Assembly (NCBI RefSeq): GCF_040712315.1
Contig: NC_134017.1
Coordinates: forward strand, 3,316,001 to 3,380,000
Direction of reading: 5' to 3'
Source of the DNA: Castanea sativa
Lineage: Eukaryota > Streptophyta > Magnoliopsida > Fagales > Fagaceae
Length of the DNA stretch: 64,000 bases
Shown: positions 21,225-36,000 of the stretch, piece by piece
How the letters are laid out: each line of letters opens with the position of its first letter
Position numbering within the stretch: the stretch's first letter is position 1
The notes under the pieces: model-generated
What the model was told of the DNA's origin: nothing
The model's database searches: none
The model's input: only the letters and a program-made list of their open reading frames with translations
Position numbers and translations under genes: made by a program

Positions 21225-24200
21225 TTATCTAGCTTCAGACTGAGTTATTGTCACTTCATTTATAGAACAAGAAACTCCTGTGACTGAGTCCAATTTTTTG
21301 GAAGGTCCTCTGAAAATGAAAGCAGGTTGTTTAGGAGAAGGAAGAGTTCTTTCACTACTCAGCATGAGATGAACTGCTAACATAGTTGGTCGATCTACTA
21401 CTTCTTCTTGTACACATAACAACCCAACTTGAATGCATCTCAAGACTTCATCAAAAACACACAACTCCTTTATCGATGAATCAACTATATCCAAAGCTCT
21501 ATCTTCTCTCCATAGTTCCCAGACCTGTGGTTGGTAGGATTATATAAAAAAAGTTGTATTGTAAATGCAAACCGTAAAAGATTGTTGTTTTTTGTTACTT
21601 ACATGCCCTATTAAAGTTAGGGAAGGGTGCTCCTGATAAGAATCACTATTCTTTTTGCCACTTACGATCTCCAATAAGATGACCCCTAAACTAAAGACAT
21701 CTGATTTTGTTGAAAACTTTCCAAATACTGCATACTCTGGTGACATATAACCACTGTAGATAACTAGTATCAAAAGTAATCTTAAAGTTTGAATTATGTT
21801 TTAATTTATTTGTATGCGTGCAATTCTGGTGTGTGTCTATGCATATGCATGTTTTATACTTACTATGTTCCAACAACTCTGGTTGTCTTGTCTTGAGTTT
21901 GGCCCTCTTTAAATATACGAGCCATGCCAAAATCTGAAATCTTGGGATTCATCTCAGCATCTAGCAGGACATTGCTGGTTTTAAGATCTCTATGGATAAT
22001 CTTCAATCTTGAGTCTTGATGAAGATACAAAATCCCCCGAGCAATCCCAATAATGATTTCAAAGCGTTTACTCCAATTTAGGAATGAACTTCTTGTATGA
22101 TCTACAATAAAATTTGTTCAAGTATACTCAAAATGTGATGTAATATAGTGCTGAAATACGTGGTTTTAGGTACTTCAAATATATTCTTTTTTGCACATAT
22201 ATAATAAAGGCACATCATGAAGGTTATAGATTTTTAGAAAGAAGACATACCAAAAATAAAAGAGTCTAAACTTTTGTTGGGCATGTATTCATAAATAAGC
22301 ATCTTTTCTCCCTCCTGAATGCAACAACCTAACAGTTTGACAAGATTCCTGTGTTGAAGTTTCGCAATCGACATAACTTCATTTTTGAATTCTTCTATTC
22401 CTTGTTTAGAACTCTTGGACAGCCTTTTTACAGCTATTTGTTGTCCATTAGATAATAGACCCTGAAATCATGACTCAAACTTAAGCTTACTCATGACTAT
22501 TATTTTAAAGCAACAAAGCTCTATCCGCTTCTTCAATAACTTTGTTCCTATCTTACAGTAATGGAATATAAAATGATAAAAAATTTGCAAGATATCAACA
22601 ATGTCTATGAATTGTAATTGTACCTTATATACAGAGCCAAAACCACCTTGCCCAAGTTTGTTGGTAGGAGAAAAATTTTCTGTGGCAGCAACTATGCAGC
22701 TTAGATCGAAAATCAGTAAATCTGGATGTGTACCACTGTCCTTGAGCTCATTCCCCTCAAAAGAGCCTTTGGTACTCGTAATATGTAATGATTGATTGTG
22801 CACTTTTCTCTTCACTGTCCCTAAACATAATTGAGAGACATTGCTTAATATTACTTCGTAATTGAGCATCTATATAATATAGCTCACATCATGTGGACAA
22901 ATCTAAATGACTCCTGATATATGGGACATTTTGTCATAGCTGAGCCAAACATAGGTATATGAGAACAATACAATGCACAAGTGACTTTATTTACCTTTTT
23001 TCTTTTTCTTTTTCTTCTTCATTAGCCAAATATAGGCTAGAAAGGATACAGGAAACATTGACACAGCAATAGACACTAATGCTAAAGCCAGCTTCCTCTT
23101 CTTGCTAAGTGAACCTTTGGATTTCCTTATATACTTAGCTGAAGGAAAAAAGAAAAGAAAAGAAAGAAAGTATGAAGAAAACATGATTCAGAAATTGAAA
23201 AAGAGAGAATGAAACTTATAAGAAAATGCAAGCAAGTGAAGAATGCTACCTAACTCAGTTGCATCTACACGAACATTTAGTTCTGACCCTTCATCTGTAA
23301 ACTGTAAAGTGTCGATTAATTCACCATACCATGCCAAGCATCCGGTTCCCTTCCCATCAATATTCGTCCTGCTAAAAGCTGTGCAAGAACAATTCGTCAA
23401 GCATGCCTGCTCACACTCTGAGCTACTCATACTTGTGCCTATCAAAGCTCCATCAATTGATGAATCGGGAAGTTTCAAACGCTCCAATTTAACAAACCCT
23501 TCTCCATTTTTACACATGGACAACCCCGAGTTCTTCCTCACACAACCCTCAGAACCATCCCTGAAAATCCAATCCCTTGGAGACTTAGGCTCATATCCTG
23601 GCATACACATGCACTCAAACTTATTAATATTATCAGGATTGCATTTACTATACGTACCACATTGCCCATACTTGTCACACCGGTATTTAGGTACTGACCA
23701 TTGTTCCTTCCACTGATGAACACCATCATCCCACATAAGATATCGAAGCAATCCAGTGTTGTCCAACACTACTCTTGTCATGATGGAAGGGTCATCATGA
23801 GAGTAGTAGGTAGACATTTCATCTTGGTTGTTAACAAAAAAAAACTTGAAACCTGATAAGCTTGTTTCAGTGAATACATTATTCCCTAGCGAATATCTCC
23901 AATATGGGGTTGAACCATTGTACAAAAACGATTGTGGAGAGCCATTAGGATTCATCTTAAGGCTATAGTTTCCAGTTCCAGGGTCATCTTTTGACTTCCA
24001 AGATGTTAGGAACATGTTTATCCCAGTCATAAGATTCAAGCCAAACTTCATGTTTGGAAGCTGAGTATCTGTAGGATGGTCAAAGCTTTGCCACAACTCC
24101 TTTGTGTTATTGTCCTGGACTAACACCAAGTTTCCTGAATCATGAAGCTGAGCTACTGAGGAGGTTGTCACTTGGTCTTGGACAGAAACATTTGTAGACC

Positions 24201-24507
24201 AAAGTAGAGGGTTATTACTGTCATGGAGGACAAGATCTCCATGTTGGTTGATTGAGAGAACTCCAGAAGAATCAATAATAGGATGGTTCCTATTTGCAAC
24301 CCACACAACAGTTTGTGGTGTCACTTTGACATACCAAATGCCAAGATACCTGTAGCTAGACTTGCCAGGGCTGAAGAAGCCTAAGGCAAACTTGTTGTGT
24401 TTAGAAATCAAAGATTGGCCATCCTTGATGGATTGGTTTGTTGCTAAGGTGTCAAGGGAAGTGCAAAATTTGAAGAAGAGAATGATTAGAATCAAAGAGT
24501 CGATCAT
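21225..24507 (-). CDS. G-type lectin S-receptor-like Ser/Thr kinase, copy 2, 830 aa
   Basis: Exons in transcription order: 24507-23250, 23138-22995, 22814-22624, 22461-22251, 22101-21864, 21753-21603 and 21524-21225, all with GT-AG borders and an open joined frame. The architecture equals copy 1: signal peptide, B-lectin, S-locus glycoprotein, EGF-like, PAN, transmembrane helix, and an RD kinase with Lys543, HRD Asp640 and DFG Asp658. Exon 1 is two codons shorter than copy 1 ([11 protein letters not shown] in place of [13 protein letters not shown]) and exon 7 is one codon shorter. The subdomain IX motif is SLGV, intact. It is very close to copy 3, so expression assays would have trouble separating them. 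The start is MIDS, with an upstream in-frame ATG (MLTNHL) that I consider less likely because copies 1 and 4 lack it. Confidence 0.88.
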
Positions 24508-24723
24508 TTTATTTTCAGCACATCCTTGTTTGTGCAAATGGTTTGTTAACATGGAACATTTTTGATTTTTTGTGGTTGAGACCCTAAAAAAAAAAGGTTT
24601 GACTAAGGTTTGTGCACATGGACTGCTGAGAATTCTCTAGTCGTCAATTTTTCAGCGAAGGCTTTTGTTGACTATCATAACTATTATTTAAAACATTTTG
24701 AATATCATTTCTTTTTAGTTTGG

Positions 24724-25607
24724 GTAAATTCCAGTAAACTTTTCAAAAATGACCATCTTGGTCCCTCATCTCAATTTAGTCCCTAAACGCCGTTAGGGAC
24801 CGTTACTTCACTCTCAGCCTTCCTTCCCTCTCAGAATGTTTATGTTCAATTCGAATATCTCTGAGTCTTGAGTTCTATTCAAAGTGATTATACAAATATA
24901 TATACACTTAGCCATATAAAACCCTTAAACCCCCAAAAATCTCTGATCACAAAGCATACAAACATATCTATAATCATTCATACTTCAACAAAAACACTAT
25001 ATTAGACCAATTTTCAGACAAAATCCAAATAAAAAAAAATACCCACAGATTCACAGATGACCATATCCAAATCAAAAATCACCCAAAAAAAAAAAACCCA
25101 ATCCCTAAACCAACCAAGACCTGAACCAACAAAGGAGGAGGAGAACGATCGGTGGCGTTTCCGGTGTGATTCGTTACCTGTGGTAGTTGCAGAGGTCGTG
25201 GGCCTCGTTCCCTTGACGTTTGGCACACAGACCTAGACTCAAACCCAAATCCAAACAGAAGCCTTCAGTGAGGAACCAGCAGCAGCGGTGGTGAGGAAAA
25301 GCTTGAAAATTCCTAGACAACTGTTTTCATGGCACTGATTCGAAGAGAGAGAGAGAGCAAGATGATAGTTTTGCCGTTGTGGGTAAGAGAGAAGAGAGCG
25401 TATGAGAGGTAGAGAAGATAGAACGTCTGAGAGAGAATCAAAAGCGTTTGAGAAAGAGAGAGGACAAGGGTTTGAGAGGAGAAGCTGAGAATGAGTAACG
25501 GGGCCTAAAGTCGTTTAGGGTCCAATTATATTCAGGGACCAACTTGGTCATTTTGAAAAATTTTGGAGCTTGTTGGTATTAGCCCAGGTTAGTTTATTGG
25601 AATTTAC
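24724..25607. mobile_element. non-autonomous TIR element, unit 2 copy
   Basis: Orthologous by position to the element at 12,878, with the same GTAAATTCC inverted ends. It is shorter inside by about 27 bp, part of it an oligo-A tract and a missing CCTCACCTTTCAAACC block. It was duplicated with the unit, not inserted independently. Confidence 0.65.
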
Positions 25608-25613
25608 TTTTAG

Positions 25614-26172
25614 GGTTCGTTAGATAGAAGTTGTTTGGATAGAACTTATTTTTGGAAGTTGAAAATTGAAAATATTGTAACAAAATAATTTTTAAATATT
25701 TAAATAGTATTATGAGACCTATTTTTAATATTTTTTCTGAATAAAGTGCTTGTGGGTGTCATAAACAGTGCGTAAACAGTAACTTTATCTCCCACAATAA
25801 TTCTATGTGCATGAATGCACTAACTTTATCTCCTACACAATAATTCTATGGGCATGAACAATATCAGTTACTGTTCACGCGCTAGAGAAAAAAAAACTGA
25901 AAATGCAAACTGAAAACGTAGACTTGTAACAGATACTTTAGAGTGCGTTTGGATCCGGTTAAAAACTCACGCATCTGGCTTTTTAGCATTTTTTTTTTTC
26001 CAAACTGTGATTGTTGACTTTTTCCATAAACAGTACCCGTGGGTTTTTTTTTTTCCTTTTCCTGGACACGCGTTTATCACTGTTCATTGGTTATGAACAG
26101 TGATTTTAGGCCAATGAACAGTAATTTTTCACAATTAAAAATTATTTTACAACAATGTTTTTCAGTGATTTT
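25614..26172. mobile_element. MITE, unit 2 copy
   Basis: Same position and content as the MITE at 13,795 in unit 1, inherited by segmental duplication. Confidence 0.5.
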
Positions 26173-28301
26173 AGTGCAACTTGATCTACTCGCTGATCAG
26201 CTCCTATAGCTGGATGCGTCAAACAGGTTGAATATCGTGGCACACAACTGACACAAGTGCCTAGTTCAACAGACTATCGGTATTGGCTTTATTTGTATGG
26301 GGCCACAATGTTTTAGTAACGACAATCATGAGCAAACAAATCCAGACTTGGGGTTTTCACAGGTGGTTCTGTGAAAGCTCCATTCTTTCATTCTTTGGAC
26401 CATCATATTCTGCTTCGGGCCACATCTTGAATGATGTTGCATAGATCACAATAGACCATGTCAACAATTGTAAAAAAAATTGTAAAACATATTGAGCTTG
26501 TACCATTACTCAAAAGTGTTAATAGAGGCAGGGCTACCCATCCTGCCTTGAGTTAGTAATGTGTTTTTAAAATGATAATTGATACAGTCGGGCCTTGCTA
26601 AGGACTGAAATAGAAGCTAGTGATGATACACAGGGACATTAGTCATGTAGTAAACTTTTTTTCTTTTATTATTATTATTATTATTTTTGGCCTATGGTTT
26701 TAGAGTATCACGCCCTCAAGGTGTTGCATTGCAATTTGCATAGGCACTCTCCTTATTGAGGAGTAATTATCGCTTGTTTTAGATACATGCAGCGAACTCT
26801 CTACCAACAAATAGCTCCCATAGATCCTGGGAGCCTCCTATTGTGAATGGCTGTTACATATACATATATGGGATTGAGGGCCATGTTCAATTGCTCTCAA
26901 TAACTGAAATTGAGAGTTGAAAAAAGTAACTTTCAATCTCATTAAATAAAAATTAGAAGTAAATAATGAAAAGTTAAAAATGGAAGAAGTAAAAATATTT
27001 TGTGAAATGAATGAGAGCAATTGGATCAAGTACTGCAATACCCAAGATTGCTATATATGATATATTTGTATCTTAATCCACATATACGATACATCTGTAA
27101 CAAGAGATAGCATCTCGTTGAGGAGAGATATAAGTATTATATGAACCAAATGGTTTAGTGGCTATCTTATAGAATAACATTGATGGGCCTAATTGGTAAA
27201 TGAATTGATTAAATCATTCGCTTTAGGTTGCTCTAAGTTTTTTTATTTTTTATTTTTTTTGTTGGGGGGATTTCAACTTATGGTGTCAATTCATTATAAT
27301 AGTTTTTTATCATCCGACCAAAATACCAATCGATATTCGGTTGCTCTAAGTTTAATGCATGAAGTTAGGATTTATATTCCATAAACTTCCAATTCATGTA
27401 CGTATTGCAACATATATTTCAATGACAGAAAATGTTTGGTTTCAAATTTCAAATTCAAATATGCTTGCAGTTATTTTGGTCCAACCCATAATATGGTGAT
27501 TAAAAAGATACTTCGAAGTGTGTAGTTTTAATTATATGAGTTTTTTAATGAACTAGTCGTGGACCCATGCATGGGAATAAATAATTATTTTTTAGTTTTA
27601 GTATTATATATAATTTGTTTTCTAAATTTTGTAAAATAATTTATCTCTCAAAAAATTAAAAAATTACTTTTCATTTATCTATCTCAAAAAATATATCATC
27701 ATTTTATGGTTTGGATTTGTTTGATTGATATTATTCATTTTTTGGGCGGTTCATATTTTGCTAAATTATGTTATCTTGCATTATATTTTCCTAATTTTTT
27801 TCTTATACAACTAAATTATTTAAGTTTTAAATATATTATTCAAAATTTTTATTTTTCTAAAAGAGATTATCATATTTATAATTTTTCTTATTGTAAGGGT
27901 AGTTTCAAACTATTGATTGGGTATTGTTTACTAATATGGATACATGAGATTGGAACTGCATATTTCTTGGACATTCCTAAGAGACTATACCATATTATAA
28001 ATTTAATATATAAAATATTATGTAGAAAAAAGTATACTTTATGTTTGAAATTGAATACTTCACCTATCAAAATGAAAGAAAATAATTTGTATAACAACGT
28101 AAAGAGAACATGATCTAACCAAAAAAAAAAAAAAAAGACTGCATAGACTTTATTTATTAAGATTTAATTTCCTTTAACTAGATCTTTATATTGCATTTAT
28201 TTGTTGTTACTATGCTTTTATTGAGCCTCCTCATCCTTTACATCATTAGTTACATTATTATTCTTTTTATTATTTATATTCTACTTTTAAAATTTTGACA
28301 A

Positions 28302-28363
<62 letters not shown>

Positions 28364-29480
28364 CTTTGGCTTTAAATCAAACAAGCACATTGAACAATTT
28401 GAGCCAATAATAGCAACCAATCAATTGTCAGGGCTGGTCGAACAAGAAGCACAAATTTATCTTAGGCATTTTTAAGTTTACATATTCATATAATTTAATT
28501 TTGATGTTATAACTAAATAATAAATCAATGAAAAATTGAAATTAAAGTATAGTCTATACATTTTCATCTTGGACAATTTTAATATTTGATAGACACATTT
28601 AGATACATAGCTAAGATTGTATTTTGATATAAATATAAAGGACAAAACTTAGGTACAGTACTTAAGGTGTTGTTCCTTAAGTTCCTCTCTTATGATTCAG
28701 TTATGTGATCACTTAATTAAAACATACATTTTCATTCCATGAGAAAAAATATACATGATATAATCTTAAAAAGGGAACCTAAGAAACAGTACCTAAGTCT
28801 TGCTCAAATATAAAATCTCATTTCCAAAATACCTAAGTATTATGTCCCAAAAAAAAAAAAAAAAATCAAACAAAAGCTATAAAAGAGAGAAAGAGAGAGA
28901 CTTATGATGGAAGACTTGTGTTTGAGATGAGTTTGTAGCTAAAGAGCCGAAGTAAATAGTTTGAGAGTTTTGACTTTTAACAACTGACTAAAAGTCGGTA
29001 TCTATTTTGTGGTTTACAGCTTGCTCTATATTTTGTGGCTTACAACCGAGTAAATGTTGCAGGTATATGTAAGTTTTTTATTTTTTGAGAAACTTGCTGG
29101 GTATATGTAAGTGGTTTCCAATTTCCAGTGCACCTTTAATACTTTTCTATATTATATTATATTTTTAAGGGCTATTTTATATCATATATATACATTGATC
29201 AATGTACAACTTCAGAAGCCACATAATAGGCACTTCTACTCCACATGTTTGCTTCATATATTTGTATTGATGATAGTGTATGGTTACTTAATTCAAGTAA
29301 TTAAATGAAGTTTTTTTTTTTATTTGATATTATTATTAATTTTTTGAATAGGGTTATTTGTTATATTTATATACTTGTGTGTGTATATATATATATATAT
29401 TTTAACTTAAAATTTTGTTCTATCTAGTTTAGTCTCCATAAATTTTTTTTTTTTTTTTTTGACTCCGCCACTAGTTACAG
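26173..29480. other. conserved non-coding spacer of array unit 2
   Basis: Nearly identical to 14,355-17,640. The AT-rich 135-codon frame recurs at 27,706-28,113 but is broken at its start in unit 3, which argues against function. No gene is called. Confidence 0.5.
28306..28361. repeat. expanded AT microsatellite
   Basis: About 55 bp of AT repeat where unit 1 has about 16 bp. In the expansion the downstream TTGGCTTTGGCTTTGGC repeat lost one TTGGCT unit. Confidence 0.9.
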
Positions 29481-29626
29481 GAAATCACATTATGTAGGTA
29501 AATTGGTATATACAATAAAGGAAAATATATTGTTAGCTCCTATGTAACACCATGCCCAAGTCCATGAAACTGGGAAGTGTTGTAACTTTGTTTTCCATGT
29601 TGTGAATGTGGTGTTATTTGGGTGAA

Positions 29627-29899
29627 AGAAATACTAATAATTTGGGGTGACCAGTGTAATGTATTCCTTGTATTATTGTTCCATCAGTTGAAAAGGTAGT
29701 CTTTTTTAGCTCCTTTTTCATCAACTTTAGGATTTAATCGAATTTTCAAGTTTCTATAGCAAGGTTTATGCTTTTACAAGCACCTGGGGCCAAAATTAAA
29801 GATAAAAATACTCAAGGATAGTGATCTTGAAGTTAATATTGATTCGCTTTTTATAGTGAGTCGGTTAATGAATTGATAAAATCATTTGTTTTGGGTTGA
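29627..29899 (+). pseudogene. hydrolase exon 3 and 4 relic, unit 2
   Basis: Same relic as 17,804-18,076, with the same lost acceptor and lost catalytic His codon. It confirms that decay preceded the duplication of units 1 and 2. Confidence 0.75.
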
Positions 29900-30549
29900 T
29901 CTAAGATTGATGGGTCAAGTTGGAGTTTATATGTAACAGAATTCCACATCACATTTGTACGGCTACATATATTTGAATGATCCCTATGCAGGTACAATGA
30001 TTTTAACTTGTTTAAATTTCTAACATAAAAGAAAAGATATTTGGGAATCAAAGATATAAAGAAGCAGTTTGTGAACAAGGAAAAAATCAATTCTCTAGCT
30101 AATAGTTTGCCTAGCTTGCTACTAAATGGTCCAATTAGGCCTCATTTTCGTTTGCACTTTCTATAACAGTCTTGGCAATCTTTGACGAAATAGTCAATTG
30201 TGTTGGTTTGGATAGTCCAGACATGCTGTCATAAGTACCTGTTTAAACTATACAATAAAAGACAAGAAAAGAGCCAAGGAAGTACTTAGCGTAAAGTATC
30301 ACAGCCACAGGGATCCCAAGAATAACCCTTTTGATTAGTTTTGCTCAACTTAATTATGTTTCAATGGCTCCTAACTCTTTGAGTTTGCTTACCACATACT
30401 TGAACCTATGAGATCTAAACAAAAATGCCTCATTTTTTCAATACAAAATCCTAGTACTACATATTATATATGCAAATGGCATAAGAGGGATGTAATAGGC
30501 AATAGTGTGCTGTTAAAAAAAAGAGAGAAAAATCTACTAAGGAGTAAGG

Positions 30550-30963
30550 ATGTCTCATTGTTTAAACAAGAATCATTACCTTTATCTAGCTCTAAACTTA
30601 GTTATTGTCACTTCATTTATAGAACAAGAAACTCCTGTGACTGAATCCAATTTTAGTATAGTAGGCATTAGTTATGGAGGGTATGTGACATATCGGATGG
30701 CTGAAATTTATCAAGATGAGATGGAGAAGGTTGGGATTATGAGCTCTGGTATGTGTTACACTGATGACCAAAAGGTGGAGCAGTTGAAGAAGATAGGAAG
30801 GAATGTGTTTGATCTTATAGTGCTAGAGAAAGCACAAGATATGAGGCTCTTCATGAACTTGTGTATATATAAGAATAGTCCATTTAAATTGATACCAAAT
30901 TTTTTCCTGATGGGGTTTGTCCAAGTAAGTTTCTTAATTATTGCTTTAGGGGCTAATTTTTAG
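30550..30963 (+). pseudogene. chimeric ORF: antisense S-RLK tail fused to hydrolase exon 1 half, unit 2
   Basis: Identical in organisation and predicted 137-residue product to the unit 1 copy, with the junction near 30,653 and the hydrolase exon end at 30,924. The S-RLK stop equivalent is at 30,582-30,584. Downstream hydrolase exons 2 and 3 are deleted. The predicted protein is unchanged from unit 1, which fits very recent duplication. Confidence 0.75.
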
Positions 30964-31688
30964 TTGGAGATTTGAGTTTCTCTCCTTAAATTAATTTCTT
31001 TTCAAGCACATATCATTATTCTAAACCCAATTTTTAAATAAGATTATAATTTATAAGAAATTAAGCACCGATATTATCACCAAAGCAATTTAGACTGAAA
31101 AGCATGGGAGATCATTTCAGCATATAGAATATTTAAAAGGATCCCAATTGCAACAATAAAAAGAAGATTTGGTTCCATGAAATGCTGATCATTCCCACCT
31201 CATTTTTATTCTAGATTGATTCTCTCTGAAATTTCTCCCATCTGGTACCAGATTTGTATGTTAAGCCACACCAAAATGCATATATTATTACCTCCTTTAT
31301 GTATTTCACTTCCACCTCGTGAGCATATGTGCACTTTTGTATTTCTTTGTATTGTTAATTATTGTTTTGAGCAATGATTATATAATATTCCAACTCTAAA
31401 TCTCGTGCTTTGTGGCAACACATTACACGCATTATTCTCTCATGCTTGGAATATATATTACATGCAGGATCTTGATGTTAATGAAAAAAGTGACATAGAG
31501 ATACTACTCTTCTAACAACATAAGTTTACTCGATAGGCATTACAAAGTCCCGTATCAAATTTGAAATACAAAACACAATATTAATTAAGAAATTATTTAT
31601 TATGTGCTTGATGCAGCATACCGGCACTAGTCAGATTCACTGTCACATTAATTGGTAAGATTTTGTAGTAGAAGTGAACATATCTTTA

Positions 31689-31733
<45 letters not shown>

Positions 31734-32330
31734 AATGAAAAGTGATTTTTTTGGTTTCTTTGACATTATACTCTCATTGAGTCATTGTAAACCTCCCAAC
31801 CACTCTAGCCAATTTTCAATACCTCAATTTGATTTTTCATTCTTGTCACACTTGCTAATAGCCTGATACACTCCTAACACTCTACTTCCAGCTATGTGTG
31901 GTTCAATAAGCCAGGTGTAGTACTTATTTTTAGATACTATCAAAATTTCAATCAATAATGTCAATTTCATAATGATTATTCTTTATTATTAAGTCAAAGC
32001 TACAATAGATTGTTGAAAATTTATGCCTTAAGGGGTTCCCTCTTGTAGTTTTATAGTCTCATTTTTTCTAAGCATAATTACACTTTTGCACTATTCAGCA
32101 AAAACCAATTTTTTTTTTGCACAACTTATTATATAATCAAACTAAGTTAATCCAAACACAAGAAAATGGGAAAAATGTACTGGAGCTTCTTGAACTGAAA
32201 AATCCACATGATCTACGGACCCCAGTGAATCTATCCATGCATAAGTACACTTTCTTCAAGTGAGCCTGTGATTTTCTACTCTGCCACTTTTTAATTTAAT
32301 GTGAGTTAATTAGTAGGAATAAAATCATTT
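30925..32330 (+). pseudogene. hydrolase intron 1 relic, unit 2
   Basis: Collinear with 19,104-20,520, containing a shorter AT microsatellite (31,690-31,730). It ends at the same intron 1 to exon 4 deletion junction. Confidence 0.7.
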
Positions 32331-33025
32331 GTTTTGGGTCAAGTTGGAGTTTATATGTAACAGAATTTCACATTCGTACTGCTAAATATATTTGAATGAT
32401 CCCTATGGAGGTACAATGATTTTAACTTATTTAAATTTCTAACATAAAAGAAGAGATATTTTTTTTTGAACTTACAAGAAAAGATATTTGGGAAGCAAAG
32501 ATATAAAGAAGCAGTTTGTGAACAAGGAAAAATCAATTCTCCAGCTAATAGTTTGCCTAGCTTGCTACTTAATGGTCCAATTAGGCCTCAAATTTGTTTG
32601 CACTTGAGATAACATAACAGTCTCCGCAATCTTTGACGAAATTGTCAATTGTGTTGGTTTAGCTAATCCAGACATGCTGTCATAAGTACCTGTTTAAACT
32701 ATACAATAAAAGACAAGAAAAGAGTCAAGGAAGCACTTAGCGTGAAGTATCACAACCACAGGGATCCCAAGTATAACCCTTTTGATTAGTTTTGCTCAAC
32801 TTAATTATGTTTCAATGGCTCCTAACTCTCTGAGTTTGCTTACCACATACTTGAACCTATGAGATCTAACCAAAAATGCCTCATTTTTTCAATACAAAAT
32901 CCTAGTACTACATATTATATATGCAAATGGCATAAGAGGGGTGTAATAGGCAATAGTGTGCTGTTAAAAAAGAGAGAGAAAAATCTACTAAGGATGTCTC
33001 ATTGTTTAAACAAGAATCATTACCT

Positions 33026-36000
33026 TTATCTAGCTTCAGACTCAGTTATTGTCACTTCATTTATAGAACAAGAAACTCCTGTGACTGAGTCCAATTTTTT
33101 GGAAGGTCCTCTGAAAATGAAAGCAGGTTGTTTAGGAGAAGGAAGAGTTCTTTCACTACTTAGCATGAGATGAACTGCTAACATAGTTGGTCGATCTACT
33201 ACTTCTTCTTGTACACATAACAACCCAACTTGAATGCATCTCAAGACTTCATCAAAAACACATGACTCCTTTATCGATGAATCAACTATATCCAAAGCTC
33301 TATCTTCTCTCCATAGTTCCCAGACCTGTGGTTGGTAGTATTATATAAAAAAAGTTGTACTGTAAATGCAAACGGTAAAAGATTGTTGTTTTCTGTTACT
33401 TACATGCCCAATTAAAGTTAGGGAAGGGTGCTGTTGATAAGAATCGCTATTCTTTTTGCCACTTACGATCTCCAATAAGATGACCCCTAAACTAAAGACA
33501 TCTGATTTTGTTGAAAACTTTCCAAATACTGCATACTCTGGTGACATATAACCACTGTAGGTAACTAGTATCAAAAGTAATCTTAAAGTTTGAATAATGT
33601 TTTAATTTATTTGTATGCGTGCAATTCTAGTGTGTCTATGCTTATGCATGTTTTATACTTACTATGTTCCAACAATTCTAGTTGTCTTGTCTTGAGTTTG
33701 GCCCTCTTTGAATATACGAGCCATGCCAAAATCTGAAATCTTGGGATTCATCTCAGCATCTAGCAGGACATTGCTGGTTTTAAGATCTCTATGGATAATC
33801 TTCAATCTTGAGTCTTGATGAAGATACAAAATCCCCCGAGCAATCCCAATAATGATTTCAAAGCGTTTACTCCAATTTAGGAATGAACTTCTTGTATGAT
33901 CTACAATAAAATTTGTTCAAGTATATTCAAAATGTGATGTAATAGTGCTGAAATACGTGGTTTTAGGTACTTCAAATATATTCTTTTTTGCACATATATA
34001 ATAAAGGTACATCATGAAGGTTATAGATTTTTAGAAAGAAGACATACCAAAAATAAAAGAGTCTAAACTTTTGTTGGGCATGTATTCATAAATAAGCATC
34101 TTTTCTCCCTCCTGAATGCAACAACCTAACAGTTTGACAAGATTCCTGTGTTGAAGTTTCGCAATCGACATAACTTCATTTTTGAATTCTTCTATTCCTT
34201 GTCTAGAACTCTTGGACAACCTTTTTACAGCTATTTGTTGTCCATTAGATAATAGACCCTGAAATCATGACTCAAACTTAAGCTTACTCATGACTATTAT
34301 TTTAAAGCAACAAAGCTCTATCCGCTTCTTCAATAACTTTGGTCCTATCTTACAGTAATGGAATATAAAATGATAAAAAATTTGCAAGATATCAACAATG
34401 TCTATGAATTGTAATTGTACCTTATATACAGAGCCAAAACCACCTTGCCCAAGTTTGTTGGTAGGAGAAAAATTTTCTGTGGCAGCAACTATGCAGCTTA
34501 GATCGAAAATCAGTAAATCTGGATGTGTACCACTGTCCTTGAGCTCATTCCCCTCAAAAGAGCCTTTGGTACTCGTAATATGTAATGATTGATTGTGCAC
34601 TTTTCTCTTCACTGTCCCTAAACATAATTGAGAGACATTGCTTAATATTACTTTGTAATTGAGCATCTATATAATATAGCTCACATCATGTGGACAAATC
34701 TAAATGACTCCTGATATATGGGACATTTTGTCATAGCTGAGCCAAACATATGTATATGAGAACAATACAATGCACAAGTGACTTTATTTACCTTTTTTCT
34801 TTTTCTTTTTCTTCTTCATTAGCCAAATATAGGCTAGAAATGATACAGGAAATATTGACACAGCAATAGACACTAATGCTAAAGCCAGCTTCCTCTTCTT
34901 GCTAAGTGAACCTTTGGATTTCCTTATATACTTAGCTGAAGGAAAAAAGAAAAGAAAAGAAAGAAAGTATGAAGAAAACATGATTCAGAAATTGAAAAAG
35001 AGAGAATGAAACTTATAAGAAAATGCAAGCAAGTGAAGAATGCTACCTAACTCAGTTGCATCTACACGAACATTTAGTTCTGACCCTTCATCTGTAAACT
35101 GTAAAGTGTCGATTAATTCACCATACCATGCCAAGCATCCGGTTCCCTTCCCATCAATATTCGTCCTGCTAAAAGCTGTGCAAGAACAATTCGTCAAGCA
35201 TGCCTGCTCACACTCTGAGCTACTCATACTTGTGCCTATCAAAGCTCCATCAATTGATGAATCGGGAAGTTTCAAACGCTCCAATTTAACAAACCCTTCT
35301 CCATTTTTACACATGGACAACCCCGAGTTCTTCCTCACACAACCCTCAGAACCATCCCTGAAAATCCAATCCCTTGGAGACTTAGGCTCATACCCTGGCA
35401 TACACATGCACTCAAACTTATTAATATTATCAGGATTGCATTTACTATACGGACCACATTGCCCATACTTGTCACACCGGTATTTAGGTACTGACCATTG
35501 TTCCTTCCACTGATGAACACCATCATCCCACATAAGATATCGAAGCAATCCAGTGTTGTCCAACACTACTCTTGTCATGATGGAAGGGTCATCATCAGAG
35601 TAGTAGGTAGACATTTCATCTTGGTTGTTAACAAAAAAAAACTTGAAACCTGATAAGCTTGTTTCAGTGAATACATTATTCCCTAGCGAATATCTCCAAT
35701 ATGGGGTTGAACCCTTGTACAAAAACGATTGTGGAGAGCCATTAAGATTCATCTTAAGGCTATAGTTTCCAGTTCCAGGGTCATCTTTTGACTTCCAAGA
35801 TGTTAGGAACATGTCTATCCCAGTCATAAGATTCAAGCCAAACTTCATGTTTGGAAGCTGAGTATCTGTAGGATGGTCAAAGCTTTGCCACAACACCTTT
35901 TTGTTATTGTCCTGGACTAATACCAAGTTTCCTGAATCATGAAGCTGAGCTACCGAGGAGGTTGTCACTTGGTCTTGGACAGAAACATTTGTAGACCAAA

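Larger units (their letters stand above)
12655..24507. repeat. segmental tandem duplication, unit 1 (about 11.85 kb)
   Basis: Sequence from just upstream of S-RLK copy 1 to the start codon of S-RLK copy 2 repeats collinearly in unit 2, with near identity over most of 14.4-17.5 kb. Content in order: two DNA transposons, conserved spacer, hydrolase exon 3/4 relic, S-RLK tail fused to hydrolase exon 1, hydrolase intron 1 relic, and an S-RLK gene. Boundaries are set by convention at start codons. Confidence 0.85.
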